A DNA stretch of 64,000 nucleotides from PLOWO2-12-38-17 sp963709355 (GCA_963709355.1 CAVPVY010000005.1:992001-1056000); one strand, 5' to 3'. Positions 55,707 to 64,000 are shown, numbered from the stretch's first letter. Program-made: numbers and translations. The notes: a model not told the origin generated them from the letters alone.

Positions 55707-57125
55707 TCAATAAACCCTCAAGAGATTGGTAGAACCAGGTTTCCATACAGGAACTCCTCCTGTAATGACTACCATTTCTCCTTCGCTGAGATAACCAGCT
55801 TCCTTAGCGGCTTCAATACTCTTCTTCATCATGTCGTCGGTGTTTTGTATGGATTCAGTAAGAATAGGGATAACGCCCCATACCAGCGCAAGCCTTCTGT
55901 AAGTATTTAACGAAGGGGTAACGGCAAGGATAAGATGTTTGGGGCGGTACTTGGAAATAAACCGTGCTGTACTTCCCGTTTGCGTGGATGTGATAATGGC
56001 ATTTATATTAAGGTTGTCAGCTACCTGACAGGTCGCAATGCTTATAGCATCAGGTACGGTAGTTGGGTTATTTGGTGAATGTAATGTTTCAAAATCGTTT
56101 TTCCTTGCTAAACTCGGTTCGACTTCTTTGGCAATTTTAGATAGCATACGCACAGCCTCCACCGGGTAACGACCTTTTGCCGTTTCTTCTGAGAGCATGA
56201 CTGCATCAGTCCCATCAAAGATGGCATTAGCTACATCGGTAACTTCTGCGCGGGTAGGTCTATAATTATAGACCATGGATTCCAGCATTTGTGTGGCTGT
56301 AATGACTGGCTTACAATTACTGTTGGCGATACGAATAATTTTCTTTTGAACAAGGGGTATCATTTCTAAAGGAATTTCTACTCCCAAGTCTCCCCTCGCC
56401 ACCATAATGGCATCTGCAGTTTTTATAATATCCTCGAGATGATCGAGTGCTTCATGTTTTTCAATTTTAGCGATAACGGGTATATCTTTGTTCTTTTGCT
56501 GTATGAGTTCCTTTAACTGTAATATGTCATCTACATTTTTGACAAAAGACAGTGCCACATAATCCACATCATGCATAATTCCTAGTTCGAGGTCGCTTTT
56601 GTCTTTTTCCGTAAGAGACGGTATGGGTAAACTTCTTGTTGGTATATTGATTCCCTTCCTGGCATTCAATACGCCGCCAACAATGACCCGACATACAATA
56701 TCAGTAGTATTCTTATGAATGATTTTTAATTCAATTTCTCCATCGCAAAGTAAGATAGTATCCCCAGCAAAAACATAATCTGGTAAAAGTGAATATGTAA
56801 TCGACGCTATCTTTTCATTTCCCTCCAAAACCCTGTTCGTTAATGTAAATTGGTCACCAGCGTTTAAGATAATTGATTCTTTATATAACGTTCCTATACG
56901 AATTTTTGGGCCTGACAAATCTTGGATAATAGCGACGGGTTTCTTTAATCGTGCTGAAATAATGTGAATATTCTTAATGCTTTCTTCATGTTCTGGTAAT
57001 GTGCCGTGAGAGAAGTTTAATCTTGCTACATTCATTCCAGCATTAATCAAATCCTCAATTATGGATGGAGAATCACAAGCTGGTCCAATAGTGCATATGA
57101 TCTTCGTTTTGGGAATGTAACTCAT
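55707..57125 (-). CDS. pyk: Pyruvate kinase
   Basis: 472 residues. TKIICTIGPACDSPSIIEDLI, ARLNFSHGT, AIIQDLSGPKIRIG, the ExMMVARGDLGVEI-like segment (IMVARGDLGVEIP), PVITATQMLESM and the C-terminal allosteric domain IITSTQTGSTARFISKYRP. Makes pyruvate and ATP from phosphoenolpyruvate, feeding the E1/E2 complex. The stop (TGA) is one base before the type IIG start. Upstream is divergent AT-rich DNA. Length typical for the single-domain-A-B-C enzyme without extra C-terminal domain. Confidence 0.96.
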   Translation of the reverse strand: MSYIPKTKIICTIGPACDSPSIIEDLINAGMNVARLNFSHGTLPEHEESIKNIHIISARLKKPVAIIQDLSGPKIRIGTLYKESIILNAGDQFTLTNRVLEGNEKIASITYSLLPDYVFAGDTILLCDGEIELKIIHKNTTDIVCRVIVGGVLNARKGINIPTRSLPIPSLTEKDKSDLELGIMHDVDYVALSFVKNVDDILQLKELIQQKNKDIPVIAKIEKHEALDHLEDIIKTADAIMVARGDLGVEIPLEMIPLVQKKIIRIANSNCKPVITATQMLESMVYNYRPTRAEVTDVANAIFDGTDAVMLSEETAKGRYPVEAVRMLSKIAKEVEPSLARKNDFETLHSPNNPTTVPDAISIATCQVADNLNINAIITSTQTGSTARFISKYRPKHLILAVTPSLNTYRRLALVWGVIPILTESIQNTDDMMKKSIEAAKEAGYLSEGEMVVITGGVPVWKPGSTNLLRVY

Positions 57126-57256
57126 TGTTGAACCTTTAATTTCATAGAAACACAGTGTTTTGCTGCAGATTTTAATTTTTTAGATACATAAGGCGTTTTG
57201 ATGATATAAAAGTCAATAATCATTGTCAACATGTAAAATATTCTAGTTAAAAATAC

Positions 57257-57285
57257 TTGACCAAAGAAACAATTTAGCATAATAT
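57257..57285 (+). promoter_or_regulatory. Predicted sigma70-type promoter
   Basis: TTGACC (57257-57262) and TAATAT (57280-57285), spacer 17, about 105 bases before the zinc-ribbon gene. Confidence 0.45.
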
Positions 57286-57390
57286 TTTGTTTATAATTAC
57301 GTTAAATAAAGATATTCATTAAATTGATGTAATTTCAGTTCCAAGTACATAAGTCTTAGCATATCTTATCATAATCTATGGAGATAAATA

Positions 57391-57705
57391 ATGAGTAAAG
57401 TGAGGTGCCCTGGTAGTATTAGAAATGCCACACCTGAACCTATCGAACGTAAGTGTCATAATTGTGGTGTTATTGTAGAAATGTGGAGTGATGAAGAAAA
57501 AGCAGATTGTCATAAATGCGGAACTACTATTTTTAAGGATAAGGTTCCTACCTGTGTCGAGTGGTGTAAGTCAGCGGAGGAGTGCATGGGTCACATTCTT
57601 GATGTGAAAAAAATTCAGACAGAGGCAAAAGAACGAGCAGCCGCAGATGGTAATCCTAAGTTCTTTGAAAATGTATCTGAAATGATAAAGAAGAAGAGAG
57701 AGTGA
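57391..57705 (+). CDS. Small zinc-ribbon-like protein of unknown function
   Basis: 104 residues, cytoplasmic. Two Cys pairs, CHNCG (about 22-26) and CHKCG (about 40-44), form a zinc ribbon, followed by PTCVEWCKSAEECMG and a charged helical tail. The same CVEWC phrase is familiar to me from small phosphohydrolase-like neighbours in other bacteria, which is not enough for a function. Followed 10 bases later by the likely start of the heptosyltransferase gene. Probably an RNA, DNA or protein-binding regulator. Confidence 0.6.
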   Translation: MSKVRCPGSIRNATPEPIERKCHNCGVIVEMWSDEEKADCHKCGTTIFKDKVPTCVEWCKSAEECMGHILDVKKIQTEAKERAAADGNPKFFENVSEMIKKKRE

Positions 57706-57721
57706 ATTTGGAACTATGTTC

Positions 57722-58823
57722 ATGCTTGAAAAAGGCATAGTTTCTTTAGTCAGAAAAATTATTTGCAAGATATCCTACCATTATTAAATCCCCAATAAAA
57801 AACCAAGAGTTTAGATCTACAATAAACAATATTATAATTATAAGACCCGGTGCTATTGGCGATGTTATCGTTACATTGCCGGCAATAGGTGCGATTCGTA
57901 AACATTTTTATAATGCCAGAGTCGAGGTTATTGGTTATCCATCGTATCTTGAGATTGTAAACGGCCGTTTTTATGCAGAGACTACAAGCCGATTTGATCA
58001 AGCAGAATTTTCAACCCTTTTTACAAACACACCGATGTATACTAAATTTTTGTTTGAGAAATTTGGCGGGGCTGATATTGTTTTTTCATTTGTTGTAGAT
58101 AAAGAAAAGGTTCTCGTGAATAATCTTGCGGCATTAGGTGCAAAAAATATAGTTCAATATGGCCCATTCCCATCTCCTGAAGGGAATGTTCATATAATTG
58201 ACCACTTCCTGAGACTACTAGATAGACTTGAAATAAAATATCTCGATAAAATTCCAAAAGTATATTTGAATGATAAAGATACACTCTTTAGTGATAAATT
58301 TATTAAAAATAATATTAAGAATGCAGAGAATATTTCAGTAGCTATTCATCCAGGCAGTGGAAGCAAGCAGAAATGCTGGCCTATTGAATATTTTGCCGAT
58401 TTAATAACTTGGCTTAGAGACGAAATAAGGGCAAATGTGTTTGTTGTGTCAGGGCCTGCGGATTATAAAATTGTTGAGAGGTTGAAGTTGAAACTAAACG
58501 GTAGTATTTCCATTGTAGAAAATCTTGCCTTGCCTCATCTGGCAGCTATAATAAAGCGATGCAATCTATTTGTAGGAAACGATTCTGGCGTTACTCATCT
58601 GGCAGCTGCTGTTGGGGTTCCTACAATAGTTATTTTTGGTCCTACTAATCCTGCTATCTGGGGACCACGTGGAAAAATAGTTAAAATTATATATAAAGAA
58701 TTACAATGCAAGCCTTGTGGGGGAGTTGAAAGTGTGAATTGTGCTTCAAAAGATTGCCTTATAAATATAACCGTGGAAGATGTTATTGGTGAGGTAAAAC
58801 AAGTGCTTAGTTGGTATAAGTAA
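57722..58823 (+). CDS. Heptosyltransferase-type glycosyltransferase (GT9), single-base frameshift near start
   Basis: The long frame from about 57830 carries NIIIIRPGAIGDVIVTLPAI (GT9 N-terminus), AIHPGSGSKQKCWPIEYF and FVGNDSGVTHLAAAVGVPTI with the donor-binding DSGVTH. There is no in-frame start before it. Another frame begins at ATG 57722 (MLEKGIVSLVRK); removing one A from the AAAAA run at 57754-57758 joins them (VRKLFARYPTIIKSP...NNIIIIRPGAIGDV) for about 366 residues, a normal GT9 length. Likely adds a heptose or similar sugar to lipopolysaccharide-like glycans. The IS481 element starts 22 bases past its stop. Confidence 0.82.
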
Positions 58824-58848
58824 TAGATTAAAATATAATTCTTTTGTA

Positions 58849-59826
58849 TTAGCTATAGACATAGGTAACACTTTTGTAATTAGGAAAAGTTTGTAATTTT
58901 TGCAGTGGAGTCCACCCCTGAAGCCCCATGTGTGGTCTTTTGTTGTTAAAGAATTCATCGTATTTTTTACGTTCTTTTACAAGGAGGTCAAGATTCCGAG
59001 TTTTTTGTAAACGGAAAAACTCTTCTCCATCGGTTTTATGAGACCTTTCTACCTTGCCGTTTTGCTCTGGACAAGAAGGCCTATTGAGCTTGTGTTTTAT
59101 ACCCAACCCCATGCACGACAGGGTAAAAGGATGTGTCTTGGGCTGCCGTAAGGGATGGGTTTTGGGTTCACCGGTGTAAGCATTGGTAAAGACGGCGTCG
59201 TTGTCGGTCCTGATGTGCCTGATCTTGAAAGGAAAGCGTCTGAATATATATTGCAAGAAGTCCAGGGAGTTAGATGTAGAGCGTTCCTGGTAAAGTTTGG
59301 TGAATTTGATCCTGGTAGAGTCGTCCTGAGCGGAGTACTGAACAAAGCTCCCGGGTCTGTAGCCGCCCAGCAGCTTTATATCTACCTGTAGGTATCCTGG
59401 AGAGGGCATCTGATAACACTTAGGTTTTCTGTGCATCTTCTTGGGTTTCTCAATGAGGCCGTTGCGTTTTAAAGTGGCGTATATGGTGGACCTTGGAAGC
59501 GAGATATTATAGTCCTTCAATAAGAACAGCCGTATACGGTCGGGGCCGAAGGAAGTGGTTTTACGAAGTCTTATTATGATAGACTGAATATATTTATGGG
59601 TAAGCATAGGGGAGCGTCTGGGACGTTTTGAGCGATCAATGAGGCTTGCAGGGTCACCTCCTGAGTCTTCGTAACGTTTAAGCCATTTATAGAAACATTT
59701 ACGAGATATGCCAAAATACAGGCATACCTTTGAGACGTTATTAATCTTTTTATACATGAGCATCCAGGCTAACCTTTTTCGAATAAGTTGATCGTAATAA
59801 TACTTGGGCATGGGTAACATCTCCAT
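58849..59826 (-). CDS. IS481-family transposase
   Basis: 325 residues. N-terminal HTH (VCLYFGISRKCFYKWLKRYE), a second HTH (IIIRLRKTTSFGPDRIR) and an rve catalytic core with DDE residues in LQVDIKLLG, IRTDNDAVF and NGKVERSHKTDGE. The C-terminal WTPLQ segment is usual. The stop codon lies at 58849 inside the terminal repeat. A short tandem phrase, PKTHPLRQPKTHPF, sits between the second D and the E, as a small internal duplication. No frameshift or stop, so it looks functional. Confidence 0.92.
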   Translation of the reverse strand: MEMLPMPKYYYDQLIRKRLAWMLMYKKINNVSKVCLYFGISRKCFYKWLKRYEDSGGDPASLIDRSKRPRRSPMLTHKYIQSIIIRLRKTTSFGPDRIRLFLLKDYNISLPRSTIYATLKRNGLIEKPKKMHRKPKCYQMPSPGYLQVDIKLLGGYRPGSFVQYSAQDDSTRIKFTKLYQERSTSNSLDFLQYIFRRFPFKIRHIRTDNDAVFTNAYTGEPKTHPLRQPKTHPFTLSCMGLGIKHKLNRPSCPEQNGKVERSHKTDGEEFFRLQKTRNLDLLVKERKKYDEFFNNKRPHMGLQGWTPLQKLQTFPNYKSVTYVYS

Positions 59827-59844
59827 AAAAAAATTTAGTAAGTC

Positions 59845-59865
59845 GCCTATCCCATAGGGATAGGC
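59845..59865. repeat. Hairpin just upstream of transposase start
   Basis: GCCTATCCC / GGGATAGGC arms with a 3-base ATA loop, between the right IS end and the transposase ATG. In insertion sequences such hairpins often reduce transposase translation from outside transcripts; that role is inference. Confidence 0.55.
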
Positions 59866-59927
59866 ATATCATATTACATAAACTGTTACCCATGTCTATA
59901 TACTTTACAAAATATAATTCTTTTCGT

Positions 59928-59956
59928 TTGACGGAGTTATAACAGTTATATATACT
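59928..59956 (+). promoter_or_regulatory. Predicted sigma70-type promoter for the DHS-like gene
   Basis: TTGACG (59928-59933) and TATACT (59951-59956), spacer 17, immediately outside the right target duplication of the IS, about 90 bases before the start of the deoxyhypusine synthase-like gene. Confidence 0.5.
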
Positions 59957-60047
59957 CACAAAATTCGTTTTAACCGGTTGGCTTAAAATGAATTTGAAAT
60001 ATCTTTAGGTGTGAAGTCTATATATTAAGAAAGGATTTAAAACTGCA

Positions 60048-61130
60048 ATGTCTAAGAAGTCAAGACAACAACATTTAATGCATAAATATCTATGCAAACC
60101 GAGAATATCTCCACAGTCCATGAAAAAAGGCATGGATATTAAAGACCTTGTTAATGAATATAGTAAGTCAGGTGCTTTTAATGCAGGTAGACTGGCAGAG
60201 GCATGTAAATTATATTGTCATATGATAGATGAGAATGCGACTGTAGGTCTTACTCTTTCTGGTGCAATGACTCCAACTGGGATGGGAGGTATAATCATCT
60301 CGCTTATTGAAAATGGTTTTGTGGACTTTATCATTTCGACTGGCGCTAATCTCTACCACGATTTACATTTCGCTTTAGATTTACCGGTTCATCAGGGCGA
60401 TTTTAGAGTAGATGATACAGAGCTTTATGAAGCTGGAATAGAAAGAATATATGATGTCTTTATTACTGATGAATTATTGTTTAAGACAGATAAATTTATT
60501 CAGGGAATTACAGAAAGCTTTTCTATAGATAAACCAATTTCTACAGCTGACTTTCATTATCTTTTAGGTAGAGAGGTTTTAGAAAACACTCCATCGCCCC
60601 ATCTGAGTTTTGTAGCACAAGCAGCGAAGTATAATGTTCCAGTATTTGTATCTTCGCCAGGTGATTCATCTATAGGAATGAATCTCTCATATCTTAAGCT
60701 TAAGAATAGGGGTATTATAATTGATACAGACCTTGACGTCCTTCAAAGCACGGCCATAGTATTCAAAAGTAAAAAGAACGGTGTAATTAGTATTGGTGGT
60801 GGTTCACCAAAGAATTTTTACATGCAGACACAACCAACACTTGCACAAATATTAGGTATTAATAAAGGAGGACATGATTACTTCATTCAAATCACAACAG
60901 ACGCACCGCAATGGGGCGGACTCTCAGGGGCAACACCTACAGAGGCAATATCATGGGGAAAGATACGAAGTGAAGAAATAAAGAATCACGTAGTTGTTTA
61001 CAGTGATGCTACTATAGCAATTCCTATTCTTTCAGGATACGTTCTTTCAATAAGAAGACAGCGTAAGAAGAAGTGTTTGTATAAATATTTGTCAAATTAT
61101 ATTACCGAATTAAAAAGGTGTATAAAATAA
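60048..61130 (+). CDS. Deoxyhypusine synthase-like protein
   Basis: 360 residues of the DHS family: MDIKDLVNEYSKSGAFNAGRL, TVGLTLSGAMTPTGMGG, FIISTGANLYHDLHFALD, IGGGSPKNFYMQTQP and GATPTEAISWGKIRSEE, where the last block keeps the catalytic Lys. Bacteria lack the eIF5A substrate of eukaryotic and archaeal DHS; bacterial homologues are thought to make polyamines such as homospermidine, which is the likely role. NAD-binding and putrescine-type residues look intact. Monocistronic; the IS inserted upstream left a promoter directly before it. Confidence 0.85.
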   Translation: MSKKSRQQHLMHKYLCKPRISPQSMKKGMDIKDLVNEYSKSGAFNAGRLAEACKLYCHMIDENATVGLTLSGAMTPTGMGGIIISLIENGFVDFIISTGANLYHDLHFALDLPVHQGDFRVDDTELYEAGIERIYDVFITDELLFKTDKFIQGITESFSIDKPISTADFHYLLGREVLENTPSPHLSFVAQAAKYNVPVFVSSPGDSSIGMNLSYLKLKNRGIIIDTDLDVLQSTAIVFKSKKNGVISIGGGSPKNFYMQTQPTLAQILGINKGGHDYFIQITTDAPQWGGLSGATPTEAISWGKIRSEEIKNHVVVYSDATIAIPILSGYVLSIRRQRKKKCLYKYLSNYITELKRCIK

Positions 61131-61254
61131 ATTGATACTATAAATTATTAACGTTTAAATTATTAGAATAGAATTACTTGGTTTAATTTTATGTTGTTGA
61201 AAAATAAAGGTTTGTAAATGTTTTAATTTCTTTTGTTAACAATCTATGAACAGG

Positions 61255-61263
61255 TTATTCACA
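61255..61263 (+). promoter_or_regulatory. DnaA box
   Basis: TTATTCACA, an exact match to the consensus TTATNCACA, in the AT-rich gap 370 bases upstream of dnaA. Confidence 0.55.
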
Positions 61264-61534
61264 AATTATATTCTAATGCAAAATAGTTGTTTTAATTGAG
61301 TACCAAATTTATATTTTATTTTCTAATGGTAAGATTATGACATAAAATTTTGTGTTCCATAAGTGTTATAATAATGCGCTATTACAAATATGATTTTTTA
61401 AATAGAGAAAAAGATGTCTTTTGTAAAATTATTTTATAAATTTAATTTAATTAATTTTCACTTTTTAATTGTTCTATAAACGATGTGTTATCAATTATGT
61501 TATTGCATGCCAAAGAAAAGAACATCTTTTTACT

Positions 61535-61563
61535 TTGACACTTTAAAAATCTTCTGATAACAT
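61535..61563 (+). promoter_or_regulatory. Predicted dnaA promoter with extended -10
   Basis: TTGACA (61535-61540), spacer 17, then TAACAT (61558-61563) preceded by TGA, an extended -10. It lies 68 bases upstream of the dnaA ATG. Confidence 0.55.
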
Positions 61564-61630
61564 TCTCCCTCCTTTAAACGTAATATTATTATTTGTTCGA
61601 CCATTTCTAGCGTTTCTACAAGGCCTGTAA

Positions 61631-62987
61631 ATGAATTCTTGTTCGAAAATCTGGGACGAAGTTCTTCAGCATATCCATGATAGAGTTGGTACTCTAAGAT
61701 TTAACTTGTGGTTTAAGAATACTCGGCTTGAATCTTTTGATGGAAATAATGTTAATATAGCAGTGCCTAATGTTTTTACACAGGTATGGCTAAAAGAAAA
61801 TTTTGCAAGTTTATTAAAAGAAGATTTTAGTAGACTGGTAAATAAAAAAGATGTTGATATTACTTTTTCTATTTCTCAAAATTCAAATGTTGATAATCTT
61901 CCCTTATTAGAAACAATTCAAAATGAAAAAAAGTCAGGTGTTATTAAAAATCATTTAAAATTAAATCGGGTTTTACGTCTTGAGGATTTTATTGTTGGTC
62001 CTAGCAATAGACTTGCTTATACAGCTGCCATGGAAATGGTTAGGGGTAGACAACCTACTTTCAATCCTCTTTTTATTCATGGCAGTGTCGGTGTTGGAAA
62101 GACGCATCTTTTACAGGGGGTGTGTAATCGTATAAAAGAAGAGCAAGAAGTTATAAGTGCCGTATATATGCCAGCAGAGAAATGGACAAATGAATTCATT
62201 TATTCTTTACAAAAAGGTAGGACGGAAGCATTTAGACAAAAATATAGAAACGTTGATATGTTTCTTATTGATGATGTTCATTTTCTTTCAAATAAACAAG
62301 GTGTGCAAGAAGAATGTTTACATACATTTAACACTTTGAGTGAATTATCTAAGAAAATAATATTTGCGAGCGATGCACATCCAAAAATGATTGGACAGTT
62401 AAAAGAAAACCTTGCAAGCCGATTTATGTCTGGAATGGTTGTAAAGGTTGATAAGCCTGAATATGCAACAAGGTTAACAATATTAGAGATCAAAAGCGTC
62501 AAAGTTTGATGTACATTTTTCAGAAGAGGTTTTAGAATACATCGCCGAGAAGTTGACCGATAATATCAGAGAAATTGAAAGTTCTTTAATAACATTATCT
62601 GCGCATGCAAAATTTAATGATAGAAAGATTGATTTGAAATTGGCAAACGAAGTTTTGTCTGAATTCTTTTGTAATAAGTCTAAAATTATTAAAGTTAACG
62701 ATATTGAAAGTATAGTACTGAATTATTTTAATATAGCGCGAAGCGATCTTCATTCGAACAAAAAAACAAAATTTATTTCATTTCCACGTCAAGTATGTAT
62801 GTATTTAATGAAATCACTTCTTGGTTGGTCGTATCAACAGATTGGGAATTATTTTGGCAGTAAAAAGCATACTACAGTAATGTTCGCAATAAAGAAAATA
62901 ACTGAGCAGATAGAAAGTGATAACCAATTTAAAACATTAATTGAAATTCTAATTGAAAACGTTAGGAAGAGTAAGAATAAATTATAA
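61631..62987 (+). CDS. dnaA: Chromosomal replication initiator DnaA, single-base frameshift
   Basis: The first frame (61631-62509) gives domain I, a linker, and AAA+ with Walker A GSVGVGKTHLL, Walker B LIDDVHFL and sensor ASRFMSGMV. It ends at RLTILEIKSVKV. A second frame (to 62987) continues SKFDVHFSEEVLEYIAEKL, then TDNIREIESSLITL and the DNA-binding domain with DLHSNKKTKFISFPRQ and GWSYQQIGNYFGSKKHTTV. Deleting one A from AAAA at 62492-62495 joins them as ILEIKASKFDV, restoring the conserved ILxxKA, for about 451 residues. So the gene is whole except for one base. It initiates replication. Confidence 0.93.
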
Positions 62988-63009
62988 AATCGCATATAAT
63001 CAATAAGCT

Positions 63010-64000
63010 ATGGATTATTTAAATAGTCTGAGAGCGAAATTAATAGATGAAAAAATAGATGGCTTTTTGATTACAAATGAGACAAACATACGATATGTTA
63101 CAGGCTTTACTGGTTCCGAAAGTGCCTTTCTCATTACTCGGAATAATGATTATTTGTTTACAGATTTTAGGTATATAGAACAGGCAAGATATGATGCACC
63201 ATGGGTTAAGATAGTAGAAAGAAAGACTTCTTTAATTAAGGCAATCTGTGAGAAGTTAAGACGCCTTAATGTTAAAATATTATATGTTGAGCCTTTATAT
63301 CTTACACTTAAACACTATAGCGAAATTATAAAAGATGTAAAAGGAATTCAGATTCTTCATTCTAAAGGAATTATTGAAAGTTATAGAGGACAGAAAACAC
63401 CAGAAGAAGTAAATAAAATAAAAAAAGCCATTGAAATTGCCGAAAGTGCGTTTTATGAGGTCAGGAAAAAGATAAAGATAGGTTTATCTGAAAAAGATAT
63501 AGCGGATGCTTTAGAATTTGAAACAAGAAAACGAGGTGGAACAAAAAGCTCTTTTGAAACAATTTGTGCTATTGGTGCACGAACTTCTCTTCCGCATGCA
63601 TGTGTGACGGATAAAAAAATAAAAGAAAATGATATTCTCTTAATTGATTGGGGTGCACGCCTTCAGTTTTATAATTCCGACTTGACAAGGGTTGTTTTCA
63701 TAGATAAAATGCTTAAAAAATACAAACAAATATACCAAATAGTGTTAGATGCGCAAAGTTTTGCGATTGATAATATTAAACCTGGTCAAAAGGCGAAGAA
63801 CGTAGATTATGCGGCAAGAAGTTATATAGAGAAAAAAGGATATGGTAAGTATTTTGGCCATGGTGTTGGACACGGTATAGGATTAGAAGTGCATGAATAT
63901 CCTTCTATTAGTAAAAGAAGTTGTGATATTTTAAAGGAAGGTATGATATTTACTATAGAACCAGGAATATACATACCTGATTTTGGTGGTATCCGTTTAG
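63010..64000 (+). CDS. M24-family aminopeptidase (Xaa-Pro aminopeptidase-like), 3' end outside window
   Basis: About 330 residues visible, open to the window end. N-terminal creatinase-like domain (NIRYVTGFTGSESAFLIT, TDFRYIEQARYDA) and the M24 pita-bread metalloprotease core: LLIDWGARLQFYNSDLTRVV with the metal Asp pair, YFGHGVGHGIGLEVHEYP (His, His) and FTIEPGIY (Glu). It removes N-terminal residues before proline in peptides; the exact Pro specificity is not provable here. Starts 22 bases after the dnaA stop on the same strand. The C-terminus lies beyond the window. Confidence 0.88.
   Translation, partial: MDYLNSLRAKLIDEKIDGFLITNETNIRYVTGFTGSESAFLITRNNDYLFTDFRYIEQARYDAPWVKIVERKTSLIKAICEKLRRLNVKILYVEPLYLTLKHYSEIIKDVKGIQILHSKGIIESYRGQKTPEEVNKIKKAIEIAESAFYEVRKKIKIGLSEKDIADALEFETRKRGGTKSSFETICAIGARTSLPHACVTDKKIKENDILLIDWGARLQFYNSDLTRVVFIDKMLKKYKQIYQIVLDAQSFAIDNIKPGQKAKNVDYAARSYIEKKGYGKYFGHGVGHGIGLEVHEYPSISKRSCDILKEGMIFTIEPGIYIPDFGGIRL

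Larger units (their letters stand above)
58845..59909 (-). mobile_element. Complete IS481-type insertion sequence with 14-bp target duplication
   Basis: 1065 bases with 5'-TGTA ends on both sides. The left end TGTATTAGCTATAGACATAG and the right end (complement strand) TGTAAAGTATATAGACATGG form an imperfect inverted repeat of about 26 bases. Flanks are an exact 14-base duplication AAATATAATTCTTT (58831-58844 and 59910-59923), in the range known for IS481. One transposase gene spans it. The intact duplication and ends suggest recent insertion, between the heptosyltransferase and deoxyhypusine synthase-like genes. Confidence 0.88.
61131..61630. other. 500-base AT-rich region before dnaA: candidate replication origin
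   Basis: No open frame. Very AT-rich with one exact DnaA-box-type TTATTCACA at 61255-61263, and weaker related sequences. Position directly upstream of dnaA is the classical place for oriC. A predicted promoter (61535-61563) serves dnaA. Only one perfect box is seen, so origin status is tentative. Confidence 0.45.

Noticed and set aside
55700..55712. pyk and the type IIG enzyme as one fused gene
   Set aside because: The pyk stop is clear, the next start is in a different frame and the N-terminal nuclease domain is complete.
62490..62520. Programmed +1 frameshift in dnaA, like prfB
   Set aside because: The sequence has GTT TGA but no upstream purine-rich stimulator, no known dnaA recoding of this sort, and a homopolymer explanation restores the conserved KA residues.
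1..64000. CRISPR array
   Set aside because: No regularly spaced direct repeats of 24-40 bases were seen anywhere.

Overview
The window is AT-rich bacterial DNA with a respiratory, autotroph-like gene content: c-type cytochromes, a type II cytochrome c maturation cluster, a Rieske/cytochrome b complex with a fused diheme domain, Re-citrate synthase, and ferredoxin-linked 2-oxoglutarate oxidoreductase. This fits a planctomycete of the anammox order Brocadiales best. That placement is inference from gene content; the window has no rRNA or anammox marker gene.

Layout. 1-2.9 kb: the start of a heavy-metal CzcCBA/CusCBA-type efflux operon (small Cys/His protein, TolC-like channel, periplasmic adaptor cut by the window edge). 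3.1-6.6 kb: a Cache-HAMP-4xPAS membrane sensor with no output domain, then a degenerate Ser/Thr kinase-like protein. 6.7-13.3 kb: aconitase, 4-alpha-glucanotransferase, a universal stress protein and three small proteins (secreted beta-sandwich, LecA-like lectin, FmdE-like). 13.9-16.9 kb: acetyl-CoA synthetase and a 2-hydroxyacyl-CoA dehydratase-type protein. 17-23 kb: PpiC lipoprotein, CcsA and ResB, then tRNA-Leu and tRNA-Cys, then cytochrome b-diheme fusion and Rieske protein. 23.4-31.4 kb: a TCA block (Re-citrate synthase, SucC, SucD, ferredoxin, KorA, KorB), interrupted by a foreign-looking secreted protein, a transposase remnant and a triheme cytochrome. With the aconitase this covers most of an oxidative TCA branch. 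31.6-40.8 kb: uvrC, cinA, selB, selA (frameshifted), trpF, purH. 41-44.5 kb: GAF-GGDEF-PilZ protein, MidA-type methyltransferase, half-ferritin. 44.7-50.6 kb: a 2-oxoacid dehydrogenase E1alpha-E1beta-E2 operon with lipB and lipA, which make the lipoyl cofactor of E2; a PI3/4-kinase-like gene sits between lipB and lipA. 50.6-57.1 kb: a type IIG restriction-modification enzyme and a HEPN-motif protein packed between pyk and nnrE. 57.4-61.1 kb: zinc-ribbon protein, heptosyltransferase, a complete IS481-type element with target duplication, deoxyhypusine synthase-like gene. 61.1-64 kb: AT-rich putative origin region, dnaA (frameshifted) and the start of an M24 aminopeptidase.

A pattern that cuts across the window: selA, dnaA, the heptosyltransferase and the PI3/4K-like gene are each broken by a single-base change, and in all four a one-base change in a homopolymer run restores a full-length, family-consistent protein. 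Because dnaA is essential, consensus error in the assembly is the simplest explanation. The strongest candidate for a little-described system is the HEPN-motif protein paired with the type IIG enzyme.
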